Below are positions 9,432-19,919 of a stretch of DNA of 64,000 nucleotides, one piece after another. The stretch lies in the NCBI RefSeq assembly GCF_943734655.1, contig NC_071354.1, positions 175,370,411-175,434,410 on the forward strand. Direction: 5' to 3'. Made by a program: the position numbers and the translations under genes. The notes beneath the pieces are model-generated. The model was given only the letters and a program-made list of their open reading frames with translations. It searched no databases and was not told the origin of the DNA. Source of the DNA: Sabethes cyaneus (lineage: Eukaryota; Arthropoda; Insecta; Diptera; Culicidae). Numbering within the stretch: position 1 is the stretch's first letter; each line of letters begins with the position of its first letter.

Positions 9432-12400
9432 TTAATATTTTTTCGTCAAATGAATATTTTGGAGTCCGTTATTCCCTTCACTGCTCTTAGTTTCTAACTC
9501 ATTAATATCCTGCTCTAAATCCACATGTGGCTGTTCAAAGGCAAGCTCTTCTTGCACGGTTGAATCAGACAGAACTGAACCATTTTTGTCAAAAGACGAT
9601 TTGTTTTGTTCAACGCTGTCATTATTCCCATCACCAGGAGGACACGTTTGGTGGTTTAGTATACGATCGTTGGCAACCTTTTCGTCATCATGCTTACCCC
9701 TCTTTCCGAAGCGATCCATCGTGAATTGAACCAGTACGTGAGCTACGAATAGAACCAACGCACTAATGCCAAACAAACGGAACGTTTTACTTCCACCAAC
9801 TTTCTGGAACAGATGTCCGGCCAGCAAACTGCCCAACGAGACACCCACGCCTTCGAAAATGGCTCCGACAAGGCCCTGCCGGTATAGATTATTATAATGT
9901 AACATAGCACATTCATAAGCGTGACACTGCACAAACCTGCATCGTAGCTTCAGTTCCGGGTGGAGCTACAATACTTGCATAGGATGCCATTGTAGCGTAG
10001 AAGAGTCCAAACGTGATGCCGTTCATGAACTCAATCGGAATAACCCACCAGGGGTTTACGAGGAGCGAATAGAGCAGAAATCGTGCACCAAAACCCAGCA
10101 GTACCAAGCTCATAGCGTGCACATGTCCGATCTTCTTCAATATCCATCCGGACAGGAAAAAGAAGGGAAGCTCTCCCCCGAAACATTGGATCGACATAAC
10201 GATCCCTTCGAGCGTTTTGATCCAGGCGGTGTGATCACATCTGCAAACGTTATCCGAGGTAAAAAATGGGCATTACCCTTCTTAAGCTTTTTACTTACCC
10301 CTCCTGCAAACTGGCCAAATCTTCCAGGTGCCAGAATAGAAAGTTCCAGATCATTGCCGTTCCAAACCCTACCAGTATGCACCACAGGAAGAATACCACT
10401 ACTCTAAATGAGACGAAAATTTTTCCAATATCTCCGATAATATTGGTCGACAGTCTTGTTTGAGTATGCTACAAGTCAAATCAATTCAATCCAAATCAAA
10501 CCAACACCTAAAACAACTTACCTTAAGTTTAGATGAGACCAAGATATCAAAACCGATGATAATAATAGTCATATAGAAAACCACCGTATAGTCCTTTGTG
10601 GTTTTTCCGTTCGAGAACTGATCCACCAGAAATCCGGCCAGTAGCGAGAAAATGCCCCACCCAACCGAGCCCCACAGTCGCTGGTTACCGTACAAATGGG
10701 GACGGTCACCCAGTAGGTCGAAGCAGATGGCATCGCCAACACTAACGACGACGGCCATTCCGGCCCAGCTGAGGATAAGGAACAGAAACAGCAACCAGAA
10801 CTGGTACAGCCCTTTCACTTCGCTGTCCGGAATTTTAGAATGCGTAATTGCTTCATTGATTTCTGCGTTGTCACACTGTACTTGACAGTTAGTTCGGAAA
10901 TCCGTGGTATTTCCGGGACAATAAAGCGGTACGTGAGCTCCATCCATTTCTGCTTCTTTTAGCAAGAAGAATAAGCAGTCGTCCAGTAAATTAATATGAT
11001 TCATTGGTATTAAACCAGTCAGTCTTAGCACTTTGTCCGAAGGAATATTGCTTTCGTCGCAATATTTTTTAACCTGCCAATATTTGCAAACCGTGTCCCA
11101 CATCCATGGTTCGGTTTGGCACTCCATCTGACAGTTTAGCGTTGCGTTACTGTTCTGATCCTCCACAATTCGATCGGTGAGACACTTATCGAGGTAGCTA
11201 CCGCTCGGAGGACAGTATCGTAAATCGGAAGCCCCTTCGTGACAGTGAAACGAAACGGTGGATTCCTGAGGTATCGCTGGTATGAACATAATTAGAAAAA
11301 ATGGAATTGCCGACAAGATCTGTAAAAGAAACAGATGTTTTAAATTCGGTACGCTATATCGGTATCTATGGAATAACCTGGAAAATTAAAAACAGCAGCT
11401 TCTGGCGCTGAAACCGATCAGCGATAATACCAAACAGAGGCTTGACCAGCATGCCTACTATCGGTAGCACAGTGTAAATTGTACCGACCACAACGGTCGA
11501 AAATCCGAGCTGCCTAACCAGAGTTGGCATAAAAGGAACCACTGGAGCCGTGCCTGCAGAATAGAAAACAAATAAAAATGTTAAAACAATTTTGTATACG
11601 TAGAAAAAAACGGGGCAATTTCTAAAAGTTTGGAAAAACTACATCCTATACCTAATAGTATACCAAATTTTTGCTATCCAACAGATCTTGGTCGGGAGTC
11701 AGCGTGCCCACGCATCACATGTTTATTGATTTCAAAGCAGCATACGATACAATCGATCGAGTGATGTGTGTCGTGTGTGTCTCACCAGCACTCGAGTTCT
11801 TTCGAGACGCGGCAAGGATTGAGGCAAAGTGACAGTTTATCCTGCATGGTACTTAACATCGCTCTTGAGGGTGCGATTCGACGAGCCAAAACCCGCGAAA
11901 ACTAAAACCCGTACTAAACTGGTGGTTCTTTAGGGATTTGAAGCCATTGAAACTGCTCACTGACGACATACGCGCACTTGCCGTGTTCGAGCGAAAGGTG
12001 CTGCGGACGATATTTGGCGGAGTACCAACTGAAAACGGAGAGTGCTGGAGGCGTATGAATCACGAGCTAGAGGCACTGCTCTGAAAGATTCCCATCATAC
12101 ACCTGGTGAAAGTCGGCAGGCTACGATTGTTGGACACGTCGTAAGGATGCCGAACGACAGTGACAAACACGGTTCTCTTCTACACCCCACCGGCATCAGG
12201 AACAGGGGGGCTCAACGTACAAGATGACTCGACCAAGTCGAAAGTGATTTGTGACTTCTGAGCCGCTTGGGAAACTGGCGACGAGTGGCCCAAGATCGAG
12301 TTGGATGGAGACGACCCCGGCTACGATAAAGAAATAAGATTTCGGAATTTTCGGAATCGAAGCAACCCATGAATTATTTGATAATTGTAACAAGAGCAGA

Positions 12401-15400
12401 AATATAATTTAGCCTTTAGTTAACCACCAACCGGTTCATTTAATTTTCTCGTCCATTCCGAATATCCGATAGGTTATGGACCTGGAAGGATCGTAGCAGA
12501 GTAACGAATCAAGCTGTTTGAATTTTTTTCTTAATTTGTCGTGAAAATTCGGAAGGAACCAAAGAAGCTGAGCAATTTTAATTATACGACTTAAAAGTTC
12601 AAGGTAGAGATGTTGCTGACCAGGAAGGAGCGGTACATCGAAACTTTTCACAGAAGTACGTTACAAAATTTTGATGAAATCTCCACTCCTGTAGCCCGTC
12701 TTGATCTTGATGTGCTGGTGAAGCACTTGGACATAAAAACGGCTTACCTGTACGGTAGTTTGGATGAAGAAATCTACATGAGGCGGTCTCCAGGGTACTA
12801 AACCAGCGGTGTTGCAGGTGCATGCGAAGGAATGCCGTCTCAAGGCGCAGTTTGCATAGACTGAAGCAAGCGGCACGAATGTGGAACAAAACCATCGACG
12901 ACGTCCTCAAGCAAGCTGGATTTCATCAGTCAGCTGCAGATGCCTGCCTCTACCTTCGCACTAGGAATGGGCAGAGCTCGTTCATTCTCAACTACACTGA
13001 CGATATTCTGGTCGTGTGCAGCGACGAACGACGTGTGAAAGGATGCTTCAAGTTGGTTTTGTGGGGCGACATTCATCTTTTTCTTAGAAACTAAATCCAC
13101 GGTTGCTGTTCAAATCAACAGGCTTAAACAACAAACCTCACCAGGCAATTTGGTCTGATGGATGCCAAGGAGTCCAACATTGCGGTGGATCCTGGATACC
13201 CGCAAACAGAGGAGAATTCGATGGAACCATCATGAAGCGACTTTGTCCTTCGGATAGTCAGTGGAAAAAGCACTTGTGGATTGTATTAAAAAAGGTTTTT
13301 TATTTTGCGTCTGATCTTCGATACAGATTTCACATAACTGATGATTTTTGTTGCCAACATACGTAGGGGTGTGTTTATACCAAAATACAGGGTTGAGTTA
13401 AAAAATGTCTTACACGCTAAATTTCGTTAAACAGACTTTTACCAAGGCCTGGTAGAAAATTTGATGTATATCGCAGTGGGTTCATGACCGGATATTTCCC
13501 TTAGTGCTGCAATTTTGTAACGTTTCATCAGCAAACCAATGGCCAAGGATTGGCACAAGGCTGAAAGGGAACTACGGTACCTTTTCACACGAACCTTTGA
13601 GGTACAGCTAGGAACGCTGCATTGGAGGTCTATTGTGATGCAGACTGAATACGGGATAGAAAGTCTACTTCTGGCTTCCTCGTTTTCCTTGGTGGCTGAG
13701 TCGTGTGTTGAACTTCAAGAAAGCAATCGTATGTTGCTTTATCATTCACAGAAGCAGAGTTCTAAGCACTTGCCAAAGCTTGTCAAGAACTTCAATGGAT
13801 ACTGAAGCTATTGAACGACCACGAGAAGCCAATTGAACATCCGATCTGCATCCGCGAGGACAATCAAAGCTGCATCCGGCAAGTTGAAAAAGTTACATGA
13901 CTTTAGCATGGGTTTATTCTCAGGCACCTCTACATATCTCCTTCCTACCGAATTCTGCATTTACCAACAATGAAGCCCCTTACCAGGACAAGTATTAACA
14001 ATGGTACATGATTGAAGTGCGAATAAAACCTCTTGCCTAAGGGCAAATTATAACTTGTTCTACTACCTGGTTTTACGTACAAGATTGGTTGAAATGTAGT
14101 GAATACCATACCAGAAAAAAGAGGGTGAAAACACCGGTACCTAAGCATATAAAAATAGCAGGAAAATAAACCGCAGTTCGTTCACTCCACAACGATACTG
14201 CGAAGAAAAGACCGTATCATAATAAATCAAAAATACTGGTCGCAGTGATAATGTCCATTTAGAAAAAAATCATCAGTTTGCTTTATAAACTGAATGGTCG
14301 ATAGAAATATCCGGAGCTACTGAAACATAAAAAACGAAAAGGGAACAGGAGTCAGTTGAGGGTTATTCAATCTACATAAAACTTTGAGATATTGAATGTG
14401 GAAGTGGGATGAGTAGCTGAATCGCATTTTTGGTAGATTGCCGATTGCAATTCTGCACAATCTCCAGATCTTTAGGAGAAGTCTAATGATTTTCCAAAGC
14501 AACGCCTTTCTGAAAATCGTACAAAGTACAATATAGAATTTTCAGACATCAAGATACGAGCACCATATGGACGAATAAAACGCTGAAAAAGTGTTTTATC
14601 AGTACTATGCACTGATTACTTGGACAGATTATAGACGTAGATTGTAGAGGTTTCTATAACGACAGCGTTCATGTTTAGCATCAAAACAGGTGAATGCACC
14701 TTTTGTCGCCTTTGTAATCTACAGACTCCGTAATGATAAACACTCATATATCTTATATTGCATTCACTCTCTTTTCACACCATACAAATCATTGCTTCGA
14801 ATGCATGCGCTAAGTCACCAAATAATTTAACGTTCCAGTAAGGTATCTTATCACATTTTTCGATTTGTCAGTGAATGGTTACAATCGTAAACCAGTCAGT
14901 TTTGTCCGACAGACAGATAAGGCGTAGTTTAATATATTTCAAGCTACCACAATGGTGATAGACAGACTAGCGACAGTGACTTGTTTGGTTGTTTTTAGTT
15001 TCTAACCACACACAGTTTCTCGTCAGATTAACGACAGATGAACCCTTCATTTCGCGTAGATGCTTTCATGCAAAAGTGCAGAGAGACAGCAGTGCGAAGT
15101 GGGTCAATAATCTTCCATGGGTCTTGTCATGTTCGACGGAGGCTTCTGCGATAACCCTTTACGAAGGCTGAATCGGATTAGACGACAAACACTGTCAATA
15201 AAACGGAATGTCAATGTAACACATGGAATGTCTTGTGTTGTTCACAGGAATGTTCATGTTGGTTACCCAACATGGAAATTTTTAAATATAACTCGGTTGA
15301 ACTTAACTGTGCTTTTTTGGTGAAAAAGTTACCTAGAATCAGAGCAATTTACTTTCAGGACATCAACTTAGCCTAGGTTTAATCGAAACAAATTATCCAT

Positions 15401-15935
15401 GACCTATTGGGACGGGAGAATTCTGTTGGTTTTTTTTTCTAAAACGGAAGTAAACGAAATTGCAGGTGCACATAATTGTCCTTACGAGCTAGAGAAGCAA
15501 TACAATGCTCTGAAAGTTGAATATTAAAAATGTTGATGTTTAAAACAGTTTCGTGTTCTCTTTCACAAAGTGCCATCCAAACCCAATACATATACTACAC
15601 ATAGCTTCTAATCTACTCATATCACATACGAGCGTAATCAATTACGCTATTTAGACACCTAATAAGGCTTGATTCTCAAATTCCCTAAGAACGAGAAAGC
15701 GATTACATTCCATCGCTTCGCGCTCATTGAAGTGTAACGCCTCTACATGGACTGATATATGATTTATGGAGAACCGCAACCAAAAACCTGTTCTTGTCCT
15801 GTCTGCGAATGTTTATTAAGCGTAATTTCCGAGAATTGGTCATATTAAAGCGAAATTCAACAATTTACCTGCATTGAATAGGAAGTAGTGTGCCTTCATA
15901 GGCAGTAGTTTCGGGTTGATTTCTATATTGCCCAT
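9432..15935 (-). CDS. MFSD6: Major facilitator superfamily domain-containing protein 6 (MFSD6-like)
   Basis: Six coding exons on the minus strand: 15935-15869, 11553-11378, 11319-10522, 10468-10299, 10240-9937 and 9875-9432 (1959 nt, 652 aa), all GT-AG with matching phases. The first exon encodes MGNIEINPKLLPMKAHYFLF and joins to TAPVVPFMPTLVRQLGFS, the family's N-terminal signature (a substrate/H+ symporter-like MFS fold of the MFS_1_like group). The large third exon carries a long non-membrane loop with about ten Cys and N-glycosylation sites (NATL, NTTD), followed by membrane segments such as GLYQFWLLFLFLILSWAG. The last exon ends in a roughly 100-residue acidic cytoplasmic tail and stop TAA at 9434-9432. 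MFSD6 proteins are plasma-membrane proteins of poorly defined substrate; the mammalian one was first described as an MHC-I receptor homologue. Intron 1 (11554-15868) contains transposon debris. An upstream non-coding exon is possible. Confidence 0.92.
11705..12310 (+). mobile_element. LINE fragment, family H, in MFSD6 intron 1
   Basis: Opposite in strand to the host gene. Positions 11725-11763 read HMFIDFKAAYDTIDR, the reverse transcriptase palm motif A region. After an internal deletion, 11950-12080 read LTDDIRALAVFERKVLRTIF and GRLR in the C-terminal region shared with the other LINEs here. Stops and frame breaks show it is dead. Confidence 0.75.
12420..13900 (+). mobile_element. Ty1/copia retrotransposon copy with gag fused to RT-RNase H by deletion
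   Basis: Within MFSD6 intron 1, antisense to the gene. Positions 12560-12630 match the gag start of the minus-strand copia at 35838 (KFKVEMLLTRKER). This runs straight into copia reverse transcriptase: STPVARLDLDVLVKHLDIKT (about 12680-12740), DEEIYMRRSPGY, the AARMWNK block, and YTDDILVV (the YxDD-type catalytic motif, about 12990-13020). Positions 13450-13490 hold LMYIAVGS*PDIS and 13540-13800 the RNase H part, ending near EDNQSCIRQ (about 13860-13880). Stops and frameshifts are scattered throughout. Protease and integrase are missing, so it is an internal-deletion derivative; LTRs were not identified. Confidence 0.82.
13901..15868. other. Remainder of MFSD6 intron 1
   Basis: No clear feature. 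Around 14145-14180 a CATATAAAAATAG box and AATAAA occur 250 bases past the copia coding remnant and could belong to its decayed 3' LTR, but no second LTR was found for comparison. Short frames at 14989-15323 are not supported. Confidence 0.35.
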
Positions 15936-16610
15936 GTTTTTGGCTTTGAATAGGTTTAGAAAAAATCCTCGTTTATGATTATTTATCCAGACTAGTTTCC
16001 ACACAATCTACTGCATAAGCTTGTTGTCATCTTATAGAACACCTTTTATTTTGCATTTTAGGAACTTCTAAACAATTTTTCGAGTTGTGCCAATGATCGA
16101 CACTAAACTTCTAACAAGCACAACTTTGTTCCATTCCCTCTGATATGGATTCTGGTTAGAAACTTGTTACGGTTAATTAGCTTATCATTTCAAACTATAA
16201 TTTAGCAGTAAATAAACACACTCTGCGAAGAAGAAAACACATGTACCCGACCCGGTTAGTGGCACTTAGAGCACAATCACTTTGATAATTTTGACGCTAC
16301 CCACTCCTGCTACGGTGCGGCAGCTACTGATTCACTTCACGTTCACATCATTCTCTTTGAATGAGTTCATAATACAATAATATGATAGTATGCTCGAGGC
16401 GGTTGTTATGCAACAAAAGCGACAAAAACCGAACTCTCTTGCTTATGCTTTCAACAACACCAAGTCACCAAATATCATCGCACATCGCAAAAGATGTTAT
16501 CAGCAGCGATGCCAGCTATTGGCAAATTTCAGTGCGTTTTTGTTTTTCTCTGCGTTACGCTTTAAGGCGGTTTGTTTTTTACGCGGGTTTATTTTTATGC
16601 GGTTTTGATT
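15936..16610. other. Upstream region of MFSD6
   Basis: Likely 5' UTR and promoter side of MFSD6 (minus strand). Overlapping open frames at 16382-16708 have no domain and run into the duplication unit; they are probably chance. Confidence 0.35.
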
Positions 16611-17363
16611 TACCCCGAGTAAGATCGGGTAATCAGATAGTTGCTAAAATAATACTAGACAGTCCTACGTCAACGTCTCGTACATCCCATGTTGATGTAC
16701 ACCTTTAATATTGCTGAATGTTCATTTATTTAGGAGGAGTTCCGCAACCGCGTATAATAAATTATGTGTCTAAAATAATTAATTCAATTAAAATGGTACT
16801 TATTAAATCAGGTATAAGAGAACGAACAATAGTAGTGGAAAAATTGGATGGTCATGTGAAAAGCAAATTAACATCAAATTATTTTGTTTTACAACATTAG
16901 AAAATATTTCATAAAACAATAAATGTGCAAACTTTTGATTCCCTGTTCAATTATCTATCGAAAAGAAAATATTTCAATCTGGGCACACTTATGTGTCGGA
17001 GTTAAGTTTGTATGTATTAAGTCATGAGATTTTTTATACCCCATAATTTAGTAGGTATTTCATTGCTGAAGATCGAAAAGTTTATCAAAACCAGAATTAA
17101 ATATAACATTTTAGAAACCGCGGATCGATCGGAATTGTGTTGGCTTCAAGAATAGTGATCAAAACAGTTTGGTGCGAATAAAACATATTTCTCTATGCAA
17201 AGTGCTCTACATGTCTGTGAATATACGATTTTTGATTGCTATCTATAAGTTTGATAACTAAAATCGACGTTTATCAAATGCAAAATTGTTTCATACAAAA
17301 GTGGTAAGCACCATAATTATAATCTTTTTTCTATAAAATACTATGTTAAACTTCTTTTTTTAG

Positions 17364-18601
17364 ATGTTCACGGTTGTTCAATTCATTTATAAGCAAAAAT
17401 TACACGTTCTGACTGTGCCATTCAGCTGGATTAGTGGTGACTCGCTGATGCTGCCTGAATCGTTAGACGATTTTGTAGAAAAGCTGCGTGTCCAAGGAAA
17501 TCCTTACAATGGACCTACAAAAATGGTTCCGGCAATTGTCGGTGAACAATATGAAACCTTCGGTGAAGCAGTAAACGCAGCATCGTCGTTAGACCCAATC
17601 GTCAGAAACATTACTAATAGCATTTTAATGTATCAAGAGCAAGATAAAGATAGTCAAGAAAGTGACATTGATATGTCGACTGGCATGGCATCAGATCCTC
17701 AGCCAATCCAACATGCTTCTCTAAAGCTTGAAGCGGATGAACCTGTATTCTACGACAATGAACCCACTACAGAGGTCAATACTAATAACAGATCTTTAGG
17801 TAATAGATTATAGGAACGTAATTGTATATTTAAATTTACTCATAAAAATTCTCCACAGAACAATCGGACGGAGTTACTCGTGCAGAATTAAGAAAAGAGC
17901 TAAGCTATTTGAAGGAAGACCTGAGAATCATGATTCAGACAGCAGTCCGGACTGCAGTCGAGGAATGCTTTCAGTCTGATAAGGACCGTTTGGCGGCACC
18001 AATATGGAGGCCGTTAAAGGCTTCTAAACGCGCTGTCCAGTTAGACATGCCGGTAGAAACACGAAAACCTATAGAAACCGAAGAGCAGCTTGCACAGTGG
18101 AACGTTGAATTGGCAGACGAATTCCTTTGTGAAAAATACGTAAGTTATATGATGTCGTCTGAAGTATCTATTAATTGTTTTGCTATATTGTTACAGTATA
18201 AGTATTTTTCCAAAATCGTCAGACCACACTCGTGCGTCGGAGAAGGTGATAACGCTTGCTATACCATCGTCGATTGCCTATTTACACGATCCTTTTGGAA
18301 CCATTTCACATGGACTGGCGTTAATCGAGGAGAAAAGTCGAAGCGTGGCTTTCGAGAGTTTGGAAATGTGACTCAACTGTTGGTTAACATTGTCTGTATT
18401 GGTGATCCGACGTACACGTCTCATAAGTTGGAAAAGTTTTGCAAAACCCGACTGTTTCGGTACTCGAAAGCGCGAGCTTTAGCGAAAAAAATGCGCCGTT
18501 CTGCTTGTCGTCCGGGTCGTACGCGAGCAGCGGAACAAGGAAAGGCTGATTCCGACTTCATGATTAGCGCTATCCATTTTGATGGGAAAACAACTGATTA
18601 G
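17364..18601 (+). CDS. DUF4806-domain protein, copy 1
   Basis: Exons 17364-17799, 17859-18139 and 18197-18601 (1122 nt, 373 aa; GT-AG, phases agree). The N-terminus MFTVVQFIYKQKLHVLTVPF with SWISGDSLMLP is the short N-terminal module I associate with insect DUF4806 proteins. A variable acidic linker follows, then a helical stretch (TRAELRKELSYLKEDLRIMI) and the C-terminal DUF4806-like block: PIETEEQLAQWNVEL, YKYFSKIV, DCLFTRSFWNHFTW, then a basic end with AKKMRRSACRPGR. The function of the family is unknown; a basic C-terminus and an N-terminal module are compatible with DNA or chromatin binding, which is inference. An AG acceptor-like TTTTTTTAG directly precedes the ATG and its TAG is in frame, so an upstream non-coding or coding exon could exist. 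Confidence 0.78.
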
Positions 18602-19432
18602 AGATATCTTACACATATAGTCCTACCAGCTACTAGTTATGTATATTCTGCATTCCGATCAAAAATGATTCTGAGCTATGGTCTGGTGCATTCGACATCT
18701 GTATAATACATTTTGTAAATAAAAATTGGCAACGGTCAAAAATGGCCTGGCGACATTTAAAGGCGATCATACTTATAATAAACTTAGTTGGAGATAATTC
18801 ACTTTCGTCGAATCTGTGTAATACTTGTGCTTTTTATGATGAGAAGTGTATTCATCTTCTATATCGACCCAGTTCAAATTAATCTGCTTAGCGCCCCTTT
18901 CTCGCATGTATTTTGTTTTCATCGCATTGAAGTCCAGCTTTACTGGTCTCAGTCTACAGTCTGATAAATGCTTCCGTCATATTTTCAAAATTTCGTGTCA
19001 CGGTTGTTTGATGCTTCAATCTATCAGTGTAAAACTGTTACGCAATGAATGGAAAGAATCGATTGTATTCCCTTTATTACACAAGAAGGGTAGTAAATGC
19101 AACGTGCAAAGCTATCGAAGCATTCGCCTCTATTCTGCGTACCGATTGGACCTGTTCGAATCAGAAATTTCAGAATTCGGAATATGGTTTTTGATCGGAA
19201 CGGGCTCGACCGGAGCGTAGAATCGAGGCGATTGCTATCATGTTCCTGTTCTGTAAGTGGATACACTCGTATATTTTACGTCGTATGCGAAGTATAAAGA
19301 TTGGTATTCCGACCCATCTCTGGCGTACCACAGAAGAGCAACCTTGGACATCTGCTTTTAACTCTCTTTTCTGTACGCTCTCCTGTAACCTGATTGTAGG
19401 TCTTTTTATGCCGATAATGTAATAATCATTAA
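18602..19432. other. 3' flank of DUF4806 gene 1 (duplicated)
   Basis: Aligns with 26533-27735 apart from insertions in copy 2. Short open frames here (18846-19422) are not conserved between the copies and are not genes. An AATAAA at about 18717 is a likely polyadenylation signal. Confidence 0.45.
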
Positions 19433-19825
19433 CAGTGTTGGGCACCGCTAATTCGCTAATTCGCTAACCGACCAATCGAGAAACGCTAGTTATACTTTAT
19501 AATTTATACTCAAACTAGCCGAATTGCTGCTGGGCCATGATTCTAAATGAAGTGCCGCTGTTTATTTTAAAAATTAATAAACTGTAATCATTTTATCCAT
19601 TATAATAGGTTTTGATCTTAGGTAAATTAAGAAAAGCCATGTAATAAATGTAAATTACAAATAATTTGTACAGTGATAGATTACAATGCAAGTCATTGCG
19701 ATATGTTCAAAAATAAACAGTAACTGGTAATTTGCAGTTTGCGATTAGTGATTAGCGAAATTACCACGATTATCGAACAAATTGTATTGGTTAGCGAATT
19801 AGCGAATTAGCGGTGCCCAACACTG
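19433..19825. mobile_element. Terminal-inverted-repeat element (hAT-like MITE), 393 bp
   Basis: Ends CAGTGTTGGGCACCGCTAAT and ATTAGCGGTGCCCAACACTG are perfect inverted repeats that continue inward as GCTAATTCGCTAA. It is flanked by CATTAA on both sides (19427-19432 and 19826-19831). The paralogous site in copy 2 (near 27730) reads AATCATTAATATAATT without the element: a clean empty site. The CAGTG terminus suggests hAT, although hAT normally makes an 8-bp duplication rather than 6. Confidence 0.88.
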
Positions 19826-19919
19826 CATTAATATAATTAAAATCAACTTCTACTGTATGGAATTTTAACGCTTAGATTTGAAAAGACTGGTTTCCGAATA
19901 ACGTTTATTTTATTTATTA

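Larger units (their letters stand above)
16611..19870. repeat. Segmental duplication, copy 1
   Basis: Collinear with 24153-27830: both start at CCGAGTAAGATC.GGTAAT.AGATAGTTG, share the CAGTCCTACGT...TACATCCCATGTTGAT block, the GGGCACACTT.TGTGTCGGAGTTAAGTTTGTATGTATT block, the whole DUF4806 gene and about 1.2 kb of 3' sequence (for example AGCAACCTTGGACATCT.CTTTTAACT). Copy 1 carries its own insertion at 19433-19825 and lacks at least four insertions found in copy 2. Confidence 0.85.

Noticed and set aside
18846..19220. 124-codon plus-strand frame downstream of DUF4806 gene 1
   Set aside because: Not conserved in the duplicated copy, where the frame is broken at different places; no domain.
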